From: CAXMQZ01 sp963707075
Lineage (GTDB): Bacteria > Acidobacteriota > Thermoanaerobaculia > Multivoradales > JAHEKO01
DNA length: 64,000 nucleotides
Assembly: GCA_963707075.1 (NCBI GenBank)
Contig: CAVPOX010000001.1
Coordinates: 1-64,000 of the forward strand
Reading direction: 5' to 3'
Positions 45,502 through 54,395 of this stretch are shown here, in pieces; the first letter of the stretch is position 1; the number at the start of each line of letters is the position of its first letter. Both the position numbers and the translations under genes were made by a program. The notes below the pieces were generated by a model. It made no database searches. It saw only the letters and a list, made by a program, of their open reading frames with translations, and had not been told where the DNA came from.

Positions 45502-46258
45502 AGGCGTGGGCATCATCGGCGTCGGCCATCTGGCCGGATATCTCGTGGAGGGCTTGGCGCGGATGCAGCCGGAGCTGGAGGTCGTGCTCTCTCCCAGGAA
45601 CGTCGACCGTTCAGCGCGGCTGGCTGCTGAGTATGGGGCGAGCATCGCCGCAGACAACCAGGCCGTGTGCGATGCGGTCGATGTCGTGCTCGTGGCGACG
45701 CGCCCGGGAGATGTCGAGGGAACCTGTCGGGCCCTCACCTTCCGGTCCGGACAGACTTTGATCTCGACGGCAGCAGGGGTGCCGCTCTTTGTGTTGGCGT
45801 CGTCCGTGGCACCCGCGACCGCGGTGCGGGCCATGCCCCTGACCTGCTCGGCCATCGGCCGGAGCCCGACGCTACTCACACCGGATAATCCTGCGGCTCG
45901 CGCCATCTTCGAGCCCCTGGGCTCGGTCCACTCCGTCGACGACGAAGCGCAGTTCACCCCGGCCAGTGCTATTGCGGCTTACTACGGATGGGTTTATGCG
46001 CTGATGGATGAAGCCGTCACGTGGTGTGTCAGGGCGGGTGTGCCGGCATCGACCGCCCGAGACCTGGTGCTCGAGACCACACGCGGAGCGGCGGAGATGG
46101 GGCTTGCTGACCCGGACCGGGACCTCTCCGAGCTGCTGGATTCGCTGGCAACGCCCGGCGGAGTCACGCGCCAGGGCCTGGCGACACTCGAACAGCGGGG
46201 GAGCCTGGACGCCTGGGTCGAAGCGCTAGAGGAGGTTCTTCAACGACTTCGTGGCTGA
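45494..46258 (+). CDS. Pyrroline-5-carboxylate reductase-like protein
   Basis: A 254-residue member of the ProC/P5CR superfamily. The Rossmann motif is IIGVGHLAGYL; later segments include VVLVATRPGDV, ISTAAGVPLFVL and RAMPLTCSAIG, and the C-terminal helical dimerisation domain ends with ATPGGVTRQGL, the family signature. GTG 45494 overlaps the previous gene by 8 bases. Coupling to a glutamate-mutase-like enzyme suggests reduction of a cyclic imine from a rearranged amino acid rather than routine proline synthesis. Confidence 0.85.
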   Translation: MPEGVGIIGVGHLAGYLVEGLARMQPELEVVLSPRNVDRSARLAAEYGASIAADNQAVCDAVDVVLVATRPGDVEGTCRALTFRSGQTLISTAAGVPLFVLASSVAPATAVRAMPLTCSAIGRSPTLLTPDNPAARAIFEPLGSVHSVDDEAQFTPASAIAAYYGWVYALMDEAVTWCVRAGVPASTARDLVLETTRGAAEMGLADPDRDLSELLDSLATPGGVTRQGLATLEQRGSLDAWVEALEEVLQRLRG

Positions 46259-46418
46259 ATCGAGCGCCCTCGTCTCGAGGGTAGTCGGGTGCTCGCAGAG
46301 TAGAGAAGGGCCTTGACCAACCGGGTCGTAGTACGAGGATTGCAGGGCGCTCCTGAGGAGATCAGGCTTTAGCCTCCAGCACGGCCAGTGGTGTCGACGG
46401 CCGGCTGCGCGATCGCGT

Positions 46419-47906
46419 CTAACCACGATCCCAGGCCACGACCCGCTTCGCGACGTTCTGTCCGCAGAGGACGACCATCGGCATGCCGCCGCCGGGGTTC
46501 ACCGAGCCACCGACAAAGAACAGATTGTCGTAGCGCTCGCTCTGCTTGGGCGCCTTGAACCCTAAGTTCTTCCAGCGGTCGGCGACGACACCGTAGATCG
46601 AGCCCTTGTTGGAGTAGTACTGCTCGGCGATGTCGAGCGGCGTCCAGAAATGCTCGAAAACGATGTGCTGGCGCAGGTCGGTCAGGCCCATCCGTTCCAT
46701 CTTGTCCAGCACGACCTCCTTGAAGGCTGCGTAGTCGCCCCGGGTCAGTGGTTTGTCTTCATCGATGTACGGGATGTGTGGCAGGACCTTCAGGCAGTCG
46801 CAGCCATCGGGGGCCACCGTGGGATCGGTGCGCGAGGCGGCAACCAGGTAGATCGTGGGATCCGGCGGCAGCTGGCGCTGCCGGAAGACGATCTCGAAGT
46901 GTTTCTTCTGGTCTTCGGAAAACAGGAAATTATGATGCGCGAGCTGTGGGTACTCGCAGTCCAGGCCGAGATCGAGCACCAGCCCCGAGCAGGCGGGCTC
47001 GAAGCGCTCCAGCGACCGGAGGAACTCGGGATCCTCGCGCAGCAGGCGAGTGTAGGCCGGAATGACCTCCATGTTGGAGACGACGATGTCGAAGGCGATC
47101 GGCTGCTCACCCTTCGGCGTCAAGCCCGTGACCTTGCCGCCGTCCTTGCCGATCTCGGCGATCTCGGTATCGAGGCGCAGCTCGACTCCGACCTCGTCGA
47201 GCAGGCGATGCAGGCCGCGGGCGATGTTGTACAAGCCACCGTCGACGTACCACAGGTCATGGTCGAATTGGATGTTGGGCAAACAGTTCATGAAGGCGGG
47301 CGCGCGATAGGCCGAAGAGCCGACGTACTTGATGAAGTAATCGAGGATGTCTCGCATATAGCGAGTTTTGACATGCCGTGCGACCGACTGATGCATACTG
47401 CGGAACAGATCGAACCTGGGGAACTTGAGCAGACCGTAGAACTCCCGGAACTCCTCTGTGTTGTCGAGCCCGCTCTCGAAGTAGCCCTCGTTGATCAGGT
47501 CGTAGAGATTTCTCGAGTACTCGAGAAAGCGACGAAATGCGGCCGGGTCCTCGCCGACTTTTCGCAGCTCCGCTTCCATCAGATCCTCTTCGGGATAGAG
47601 GTCGACGACGGTGCCGTCCTCGAAGAAGTTCCGCCAGTGCGGCCGCAACGTGTGGATGGGAATGTAGTCCTCCATCCGCTTGCCCGAGCGCTCGAACAAC
47701 CGCCCGAAGAGGTGCGGCAACGTGAGGATGGATGGTCCGAGGTCGAAGGTGTAGCCTTCGGCTTTCAATTCGTTGAGCTTGCCGCCGATCTGCCGGTTCT
47801 TGTCGAACAGCGTCACGGCGTACCCTTCCTGGGCCAATGAGATGGCGGCGGAGATGCCACCCAGACCAGCCCCCACGACAGCAACGGTTCTCCGGCTTTC
47901 TCTCAC
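46419..47906 (-). CDS. CrtI/CrtN-type carotenoid desaturase, copy 1
   Basis: An FAD-dependent oxidoreductase of about 495 residues of the phytoene/dehydrosqualene desaturase family. The dinucleotide-binding site is VVGAGLGGISAAI, and the C-terminal FAD motif is FFVGGSVNPGGGMPMV. Characteristic inner stretches are FDLGPSILTLPHLF and WYVDGGLYNIARGL. GTG 47906 is preferred because GGAGGAAGGGGGG lies just upstream; GTG 47927 would place that site inside the gene. Expected role: desaturation of a C30 precursor in the membrane. Confidence 0.87.
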   Translation of the reverse strand: MRESRRTVAVVGAGLGGISAAISLAQEGYAVTLFDKNRQIGGKLNELKAEGYTFDLGPSILTLPHLFGRLFERSGKRMEDYIPIHTLRPHWRNFFEDGTVVDLYPEEDLMEAELRKVGEDPAAFRRFLEYSRNLYDLINEGYFESGLDNTEEFREFYGLLKFPRFDLFRSMHQSVARHVKTRYMRDILDYFIKYVGSSAYRAPAFMNCLPNIQFDHDLWYVDGGLYNIARGLHRLLDEVGVELRLDTEIAEIGKDGGKVTGLTPKGEQPIAFDIVVSNMEVIPAYTRLLREDPEFLRSLERFEPACSGLVLDLGLDCEYPQLAHHNFLFSEDQKKHFEIVFRQRQLPPDPTIYLVAASRTDPTVAPDGCDCLKVLPHIPYIDEDKPLTRGDYAAFKEVVLDKMERMGLTDLRQHIVFEHFWTPLDIAEQYYSNKGSIYGVVADRWKNLGFKAPKQSERYDNLFFVGGSVNPGGGMPMVVLCGQNVAKRVVAWDRG

Positions 47907-47931
47907 GACGCTCCCCCCTTCCTCCACCCCC

Positions 47932-47937
47932 TATAAT
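47932..47937 (+). promoter_or_regulatory. Candidate -10 element (TATAAT)
   Basis: A perfect TATAAT in the 42-base gap between the divergent starts of the carotenoid desaturase and the aldehyde dehydrogenase. It is 12 bases before the TTG of the dehydrogenase, so transcripts from it would be leaderless or nearly so. No good -35 box is visible. Confidence 0.45.
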
Positions 47938-47948
47938 AAGCTGTAGTC

Positions 47949-49334
47949 TTGATCGAGCCCGAATCGGCACTGTCCCGGACACGCGAGTTTTTTGCCAGTG
48001 GTGCGACGCGAAGTGTAGATTTTCGCGACAAGGCCCTCCAACGGCTGGCGCACACGCTCAAGGAGCGCGAATCAGAGCTCCTGGAAGCCCTGTATGCCGA
48101 CCTGCGCAAACCGGCGCAGGAGGCCTGGGCCTCCGAGATCGGCGTCGTGCTGACCGACATCGCCTACACCACCCGCAGGCAGCGGCGCTGGGCCCGTCCG
48201 CAGCGTCGTCCTGCCTCGTGGGGGCTGCATCCGGCAAGGGCGCAGGTCTACCCCGAGCCGCAGGGGGTCGTGCTGATTCTGGGGCCGTGGAACTACCCCT
48301 TCCAGCTGCTTTTCTCACCGCTCGTCGCGGCCTTGGCGGCGGGGAACTGCGTCTGCCTGAAGCCCTCCGATCTGGCGCCAAAGGTCTCGAAAGTCATGGC
48401 GGCGATCGTCGAAGACGCATTCGAGCCAGGCCACGTGGCGGTTGTCGAAGGCGATGCCGAGGTTGCGAAGCGGCTGGTCGGTCTGGACTTCGACCATATC
48501 TTCCTCACCGGTAGCACGGAAGTCGGCCGGCAGGTGATGAGCGCCGCGGCCCGTAACCTCACACCGGTAACGCTGGAGTTGGGCGGCAAGTGTCCCTGCG
48601 TCGTCGCTCCCGACGCCCGGCTCGAAGTCGCCGTTCGCCGCATCGCCTGGGGCAAGTTTCTCAACGCCGGCCAGACCTGTGTCGCCCCCGACCATGTGCT
48701 CGTGCACGTCACTTTGAAGAAACGGTTCCTGCAATCGATGAAGGCGACGCTGGAGGAGTTCTTCGGCGACGATCCACGGCAGAGTCCGGACTTCGGCCGC
48801 ATCATCAACCGGCACCACTTCGAACGCATCAAGGGCTACCTGGACCAGGGCGAGGTTGTTCATGGTGGGCAAGCCGACGGGGCGGACCTTTACATCGCCC
48901 CGACTCTGCTGGCCGACCCCCGCCCGGGCTCGGCGGTCCTCGAGGAAGAGATTTTTGGCCCTGTCTTGCCTGTGCAGACTTACGAGGACCCGGACGAGGT
49001 TTTGGCCGCATGGGGGGCCAAGTCGCCACCCCTGGCGATATACCTTTTTACCGAGAGCCGTGCTGTCCAGGAGCAATTCCTGGCGCACAGTGTTTCCGGG
49101 GGGGTCGGCATCAACGACGTGGTGAACCAGATTGTGCCCAAGGAGCTGCCTTTCGGCGGCATTGGCGACAGCGGCATGGGTCGATATCATGGCAAGGCCG
49201 GGTTCGACTGCTTCACGCACTACCGCAGCGTGCTACGCCGGTCGACGCGGTTTGATCCGGGTTTCCAGTACCCGCCGGCGCGGGTGGCGCTGAAAACGAT
49301 GCAGCGCGCCTACCGTTGGCTGTTCAGGAACTGA
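47949..49334 (+). CDS. Aldehyde dehydrogenase (carotenoid-aldehyde type)
   Basis: A 461-residue NAD(P)-dependent aldehyde dehydrogenase of the class 3/CrtNc-like group, with E210 in TLELGGKCP and the nucleophile C244 in NAGQTCVAPD. Cofactor binding is at GPWNYPFQL and FLTGSTEVGR. In C30 pathways such enzymes oxidise a 4,4'-diapocarotenal to the acid. An in-frame TAA lies four codons upstream of TTG 47949, so this TTG is the only plausible start, and no Shine-Dalgarno site precedes it. The desaturase copy 2 gene follows after 10 bases. Confidence 0.88.
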   Translation: MIEPESALSRTREFFASGATRSVDFRDKALQRLAHTLKERESELLEALYADLRKPAQEAWASEIGVVLTDIAYTTRRQRRWARPQRRPASWGLHPARAQVYPEPQGVVLILGPWNYPFQLLFSPLVAALAAGNCVCLKPSDLAPKVSKVMAAIVEDAFEPGHVAVVEGDAEVAKRLVGLDFDHIFLTGSTEVGRQVMSAAARNLTPVTLELGGKCPCVVAPDARLEVAVRRIAWGKFLNAGQTCVAPDHVLVHVTLKKRFLQSMKATLEEFFGDDPRQSPDFGRIINRHHFERIKGYLDQGEVVHGGQADGADLYIAPTLLADPRPGSAVLEEEIFGPVLPVQTYEDPDEVLAAWGAKSPPLAIYLFTESRAVQEQFLAHSVSGGVGINDVVNQIVPKELPFGGIGDSGMGRYHGKAGFDCFTHYRSVLRRSTRFDPGFQYPPARVALKTMQRAYRWLFRN

Positions 49335-49344
49335 GGGGAGAGAG

Positions 49345-50844
49345 ATGAGCAGGCGAGCTTCCGACAAGCACGTCATCGTGGTGGGTGCCGGCCCGGGTGG
49401 GCTGACAGCAGCGATGATCCTTGCCCGGCGAGGGTGTCGCGTCAGTGTCTTCGAGAGCAAGGACAGGGTCGGCGGTCGCAATGCGGCACTCCAGGCCGGG
49501 CCGTACAAGTTCGATATCGGTCCGACTTTCCTGATGCTCAAGAAAGTGCTCGACGAAGCGTTCGAGGATGCTGGGGCTGTGTGCGACGAGCGGATGGAAA
49601 TGAAGAAGCTCGAGCCGATGTACCGTCTGCAGTTCGCCGACAAGCGCATGGAGCCCACCGACCACCACGAGAAAATGAAGCAGGAGATCGAGCGCTGCTT
49701 CCCGGGGCATGGCCACTGCTACGACGAGTTCCTGCGCAGCGAGAGCAAGCGCTACGAGAAGCTCTATCCCTGTCTGGAGGTGCCCTACTCCCAGGCCTCC
49801 AGCTTGCTGTCCTGGCAGCTGATCTCCGCCGCACCCCACATCGCGCTCGGGCGCTCGCTGTTCGACGTGATGTTCAAGATCTTCGGCAACGAGGAGCTGG
49901 CGCTGGCCTTCACCTTCCAGTCGAAGTACCTGGGAATGTCACCTTGGGACTGCCCCGGTCTGTTCGCGATCATCCCGTACATCGAGCACTCGGGTGGCAT
50001 CTACCATCCGATCGGCGGCTTGAGCACGATCTCGGACACCATGGCCGATGTATCCCGCGAGCACGGTGCCGAGATCCACCTGAACACCCCTGTCGAGCGT
50101 GTACTGGTCGAGAATGGCAAGACGGTCGGCGTCCGACTTGCCGGTGGCGACGAGGTGCGTGGCGACGAGGTGGTGATCAACGCCGACTTCGGCTATGCCA
50201 TGTCGCAACTTTTCGAACCGGGCGAGATCCGCAAATACACGCCGACACGGCTGTCGAAGATGGCCTTGTCCTGCTCGACCTTCATGCTCTACCTCGGTGT
50301 GGACAAGGTCTATGATCTGCCACACCACACGATCTTCTTCGCCGAGGACTACCGGAACAATGTCGAATCGGTGTTCGAGGGTCGGGAGGTGAACGCCGAC
50401 ATCTCGATGTACGTCCGCAACGCCGACGTCACCGATCCGACCCTGTCGCCCGAAGGGCACTCGGCGTTGTACATCCTGGTGCCGGTACCGAATCTGCGGG
50501 GCGAGCCGGACTGGGAAAATGGTAAAGAAGCCTTCCGCGAGCTGGTCCTCGACACGCTCGCGAAGCGAGCGGGCATGACCGACCTGCGCGAGCACATCCA
50601 GGAGGAGCGGATGGTCACGCCGCTCGACTGGCGAGACGGTGCCAACGTGTACGAGGGCGCCACCTTCAACCTGGCCCACAACTGGCCGCAGCTGATCTAT
50701 TTCCGGCCGCGAAACAAGTTCGAGGAATTCGACAACTGCTATCTGGTCGGCGGCGGCACCCACCCGGGAAGTGGCTTGCCGACTATCTATCAGTCGGGCC
50801 GTATCGCGGCCAACATGATCACCGGTAACGGCATGGCCGGCTAG
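49345..50844 (+). CDS. CrtN/CrtP-type carotenoid oxidoreductase, copy 2
   Basis: A 499-residue FAD enzyme of the phytoene desaturase family: VVGAGPGGLTAAM at the N-terminus, FDIGPTFLMLKKVL, FQSKYLGMSPWDCPGLF in the middle and YLVGGGTHPGSGLP at the C-terminal FAD site. It is closer to copy 3 than to copy 1. In staphyloxanthin-like pathways one such enzyme desaturates and another oxidises the terminal methyl group (CrtP). It lies directly after the aldehyde dehydrogenase and overlaps copy 3 tail to tail by 4 bases. Confidence 0.87.
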   Translation: MSRRASDKHVIVVGAGPGGLTAAMILARRGCRVSVFESKDRVGGRNAALQAGPYKFDIGPTFLMLKKVLDEAFEDAGAVCDERMEMKKLEPMYRLQFADKRMEPTDHHEKMKQEIERCFPGHGHCYDEFLRSESKRYEKLYPCLEVPYSQASSLLSWQLISAAPHIALGRSLFDVMFKIFGNEELALAFTFQSKYLGMSPWDCPGLFAIIPYIEHSGGIYHPIGGLSTISDTMADVSREHGAEIHLNTPVERVLVENGKTVGVRLAGGDEVRGDEVVINADFGYAMSQLFEPGEIRKYTPTRLSKMALSCSTFMLYLGVDKVYDLPHHTIFFAEDYRNNVESVFEGREVNADISMYVRNADVTDPTLSPEGHSALYILVPVPNLRGEPDWENGKEAFRELVLDTLAKRAGMTDLREHIQEERMVTPLDWRDGANVYEGATFNLAHNWPQLIYFRPRNKFEEFDNCYLVGGGTHPGSGLPTIYQSGRIAANMITGNGMAG

Positions 50845-52367
50845 GCGGAGGCTCCTGCGTCGCTGAGGGTCTGCCAACCCGGGTCGATGCCGAGATCGCC
50901 CGTCAGCAAGCTGGCGCTGATTTTCGCCGACTCGTAGATCACCGGCAGCCCGCTGCCTGGATGGGTCCCACCGCCCACGAGATAGACCCCGTCCAGGTCC
51001 TCGAAGCGGTTGCGCGGCCGCAGGTGTAAGAGCTGCCCGAGGTTGTGCGCCAGGTTGAAGGTGGCGCCGAGGTGGATCTCGAAGTCGCGGTCCCAGCCTT
51101 CAGGTGTCAACATCCGCTCGCATCGGATCCGATTCTCGACGTCGCGGACTCCCAGTTCCTCCAGGCGGCGCAGCGCCTTGTTTCTCAGACCTGCGGCCTC
51201 ACTTCGCCAGTCGATGCTCGGGTGCCGATGCGGAACAGGTACGAGCACGTAGAGCGCACTACAGCCCGATGGGGCCATGCTCGAATCGGTGGCGCAGGGG
51301 TTGGCCACGTAAAGCGAGGGCTCTTCTGACAGGCGATAAAGGGTCTCGATATCCTCGAGATTGCGTCGGTAATCCGATGCCAGGTAGATCGTGTGATGGT
51401 CCAGTTCCTCGCGCCCCTCGAGGCCCAGGTAGAGCATGAAGGTCGAGCAGGAGAATCGCTTGCGGGCAATCTTGCGATCGGTCCAGCGTCGGCGCAGCGC
51501 GTTGGGTACCAGACGCTTCATGGCGCGAGCGAAATCGGCGTTGATGATCAAGGCGTCGCAGGGGTAGCGCCGGGCGGCGGTGACCGCCGCGGTAGGCCGT
51601 CGGCCCTCGAACTCGAGCGACTCCACCGGTTCCCCTAGTCGAATCTCCGCCCCCAGCTCGCGGGCGGCTTTGGCCATGGCAGTCGAGACTGCGCCGCAGC
51701 CACCGCGCGGATGAAAGAGACCGAATTCGTACTCCAGGAAAGAGAGGATGGTGAACAAGCTCGGGCAGCGGAACGGCGACATACCCAGATACTTGGTCTG
51801 GAAGGTGAAGGCAAGCCGAACTCGCGGATCGGCAAAGTAGCGTTTGAGGTCCTGGTCGACACTGGCCCAGGGCCGCAGCACCGACAGCGCGCCCGACCGT
51901 GGCATCCGCAGCACGTCGGTGAGGCCGTCGAAGTGGCTCTGGAAGACGGGTCCGAATGCTTTGAGCTTGCGCCGGTTGTCCTCCAGGAAGCGGCCGAGTT
52001 GGCGCGCATCTTCCGGCGCGATCTTGGCGATCTCTTCGCGCATCTGTCCGGCATCGGGGCGTGCTTGGAGGTGCTCACCGGTCCCGTAGCGCAGGGAGTA
52101 GTGCGGGTCGAGTCGGATGAGCTCGATCTCGTCGTCCAGCGACCGCCCGCACATCTTGAAAACGCCGCGCAGCGTGTCGGGCTGCATGAAGAAGGTCGGT
52201 CCGCGATCGAAGCGGTAGCCGTCGATGTCGAGAGTCGAGGTGCGTCCGCCGACACAGTCGCGGCGCTCCAGGACGGTCACTCGCAGACCCGCCGAAGCCA
52301 GCAACATTGCCGCGGCGAGGCCGCCGGGCCCGGCACCGATGATCACGATCTCGGGCGTAGGTTGCAT
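50841..52367 (-). CDS. CrtN/CrtP-type carotenoid oxidoreductase, copy 3
   Basis: An FAD enzyme of about 508 residues, closely patterned on copy 2 (FDRGPTFFMQPDTLRG, FQTKYLGMSPFRCPSLF, CSTFMLYLGLEG, YLVGGGTHPGSGLP). The dinucleotide site is IIGAGPGGLAAAM. ATG 52367 (MQPTPEIV) is preferred; GTG 52379 is close by, and an upstream ATG at 52559 would overlap the divergent acyltransferase gene and is rejected. It is probably one of the C30 desaturase or terminal oxidase steps. Confidence 0.87.
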   Translation of the reverse strand: MQPTPEIVIIGAGPGGLAAAMLLASAGLRVTVLERRDCVGGRTSTLDIDGYRFDRGPTFFMQPDTLRGVFKMCGRSLDDEIELIRLDPHYSLRYGTGEHLQARPDAGQMREEIAKIAPEDARQLGRFLEDNRRKLKAFGPVFQSHFDGLTDVLRMPRSGALSVLRPWASVDQDLKRYFADPRVRLAFTFQTKYLGMSPFRCPSLFTILSFLEYEFGLFHPRGGCGAVSTAMAKAARELGAEIRLGEPVESLEFEGRRPTAAVTAARRYPCDALIINADFARAMKRLVPNALRRRWTDRKIARKRFSCSTFMLYLGLEGREELDHHTIYLASDYRRNLEDIETLYRLSEEPSLYVANPCATDSSMAPSGCSALYVLVPVPHRHPSIDWRSEAAGLRNKALRRLEELGVRDVENRIRCERMLTPEGWDRDFEIHLGATFNLAHNLGQLLHLRPRNRFEDLDGVYLVGGGTHPGSGLPVIYESAKISASLLTGDLGIDPGWQTLSDAGASA

Positions 52368-52422
52368 AGCAGTCTCCACAGCAGGACCGCCGCCGAGACG
52401 CCGGATGAGTGGGGGCGGTAGT

Positions 52423-53265
52423 ATGGCAGGAAGCCGTGACCGAGGAAAGCCGATCAGCACCGTGAGCACGCCGAATCCAGAACCCGAGGTACTGCGAAAA
52501 TATTCGCCGCGTGCGGTCGGCTGGTTTGCGCGCTGGCTGCGCGGGTACTTTGGCCGCAACTTCGATGGCGTTCGCGTCTCGCTCGACGGCCAGCCGCCAG
52601 CGGGCGGCGATCATCCCTACATCGTCTACACCAACCACCCTTCCTGGTGGGATCCGGTGCTGTTCATCTACCTTTCGCACACTCTGCTGCCGCAGCGCAG
52701 GATGTTCGGACCCTTCGACGCCGATGCGCTGGCCAAGTACCCGATGTTCCGGCGGCTGGGCGGCTACCCTGTCGAGCGCTCGACGCGCCAGGGAGCGGCC
52801 GACTTCCTGCGGACGAGTCGCGCCATCCTGGGCGCGCCGAACACCGTGTTGTGGATCACGGCGCAGGGTGAATTCGCCGATCCACGCCGCCGGCCTCTGG
52901 TCCTGCAGCCGGGTCTGGCGCACCTGATGCGGCGACTCGAAAGCGGCATCGTGGTACCGCTGGCTGTCGAGTACCCCTTCTGGAACGAGCGCCGGCCGGA
53001 AGCTCTGGTTCGGTTCGGCCGGCCCCTCGAAGTGACTGGGTGTGCGGACCGGAGCGTCGCGGAGTTGGATGCCCTGCTCGCCGAACGCCTGACCGAGACG
53101 CTGGATGACCTGGCGGAGGAGGCGATTAGCCGGGATGCCTCCCGTTTTCACACCCTGCTGCTGGGGCGCACGGGCATCGGCGGCGCCTACGACTTGAACC
53201 GTCGGCTCAAAGCTTGGTCTTCGGGCCGCAAGTTCGACTCGGCTCACGACGACGATCGCGGATGA
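52423..53265 (+). CDS. PlsC-like acyltransferase (carotenoid-ester type)
   Basis: A protein of about 280 residues of the lysophosphatidate-acyltransferase superfamily. Motif I is NHPSWWD, motif II is FGPFDADALAKYPMFRRLGGYPVER, motif III-like is ITAQGEFADP, and motif IV is VVPLAVEYPF. In this context it resembles in role CrtO, which acylates glycosyl-diaponeurosporenoate. The start is uncertain: ATG 52423, ATG 52405 or GTG 52462 (preceded by GAGGAAAG). Its stop overlaps the next start (ATGA). Confidence 0.82.
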   Translation: MAGSRDRGKPISTVSTPNPEPEVLRKYSPRAVGWFARWLRGYFGRNFDGVRVSLDGQPPAGGDHPYIVYTNHPSWWDPVLFIYLSHTLLPQRRMFGPFDADALAKYPMFRRLGGYPVERSTRQGAADFLRTSRAILGAPNTVLWITAQGEFADPRRRPLVLQPGLAHLMRRLESGIVVPLAVEYPFWNERRPEALVRFGRPLEVTGCADRSVAELDALLAERLTETLDDLAEEAISRDASRFHTLLLGRTGIGGAYDLNRRLKAWSSGRKFDSAHDDDRG

Positions 53266-54395
53266 TGCTCTTCTGGCTCAGCGCAGCGGGGTTGGTGCTG
53301 ACCCTGGTGGCGGCGATGATGGTTGCCGTGAATCTCCTTTGCTACCGGACGCCGCCCCTGCCGCGAAGCCGCGGCACAGCGCTGGTGTCGATCCTGATCC
53401 CGGCGCGCGACGAGGAAGGGAACATCGCCAGCGTGGTCGACTCTGCCCTGGCAAGCCGGAACGTCGAGCTCGAGGTGGTGGTGATGGACGATCACTCTAC
53501 CGACCGCACGGCCGAGATCGTGCAGGAGATTGCGAGCCGCGACCCCCGGGCGCGAGTCGAGACCGCGCCCCCATTACCCGAGGGCTGGGCGGGAAAACAG
53601 CATGCCTGTCATGCGCTGTCGAAGACGGCTCGTGGCGCAATCCTGGTCTTTGTCGACGCCGACGTGAAATTCGATCCAGACGGTGTCGCCCGCGCGGTTG
53701 GGTTTCTGGAGGAGTCGGACAGCGACCTGGTGAGCGGGTTTCCGCGTCAGATTACCGGTACCTGGATGGAACGGCTGGTCATTCCGTTGATTCACTTCAT
53801 TCTGCTCGGCTACCTGCCCTTGCCCGCCATGCGGCGTTCGGATGACGAGTCCTTTGCCGCCGGTTGTGGTCAGCTGTTTCTGGCGCGCCGCACGGCCTAT
53901 GAGCGCAGCGGCGGCCACGCCGCGATTCGCGCCACATTTCACGATGGCCTGCAGTTGCCGCGGTCGTTCCGTCGTGCCGGGCTGGCAACCGATCTCTTCG
54001 ATGCCACCAAGGTGGCGACCTGCCGCATGTATCACAATGCGCATGAGGTGGTCCGGGGTCTGGCGAAGAACGCCCATGAGGGCATGGCGGGAAAGTGGGC
54101 CATCTGGTTCTGGAGCGTGATTCTGTTCGTCTCGTATGTGGTGCCGCCGGCGTTGGTCGTCAGCGGGTTGCTCACGGGCTCACGCGCCACCTGGTGGTCG
54201 ATAGCGTTGGCCGCCACCGTGGTCGGAGTCGCGACGCGCCTGGTGCTGGCACTCCGTTTTCAGCAGTCGATCTTTGGCGCCTTGCTGCATCCGCTCGGCG
54301 TGATGATTCTTGTGGCCATTCAGTGGTACTCATGGTTTCTGCGCCGTGTGGGTCGCGGCGTTGCGTGGAAGGACCGTGCACAAGCCAGCGGTTGA
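53262..54395 (+). CDS. Membrane GT2 glycosyltransferase (CrtQ-like)
   Basis: A 377-residue family-2 glycosyltransferase. An N-terminal membrane helix precedes the GT-A domain with VSILIPARDEEGNI, VVMDDHSTDRT and the DxD site VFVDADVKF. GLQLPRSFRRAG near residue 240 takes the acceptor-motif position, and three or four membrane helices follow. It is equivalent in context to CrtQ, which glucosylates the carotenoid acid. ATG 53262 overlaps the acyltransferase stop by 4 bases. Confidence 0.87.
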   Translation: MMLFWLSAAGLVLTLVAAMMVAVNLLCYRTPPLPRSRGTALVSILIPARDEEGNIASVVDSALASRNVELEVVVMDDHSTDRTAEIVQEIASRDPRARVETAPPLPEGWAGKQHACHALSKTARGAILVFVDADVKFDPDGVARAVGFLEESDSDLVSGFPRQITGTWMERLVIPLIHFILLGYLPLPAMRRSDDESFAAGCGQLFLARRTAYERSGGHAAIRATFHDGLQLPRSFRRAGLATDLFDATKVATCRMYHNAHEVVRGLAKNAHEGMAGKWAIWFWSVILFVSYVVPPALVVSGLLTGSRATWWSIALAATVVGVATRLVLALRFQQSIFGALLHPLGVMILVAIQWYSWFLRRVGRGVAWKDRAQASG

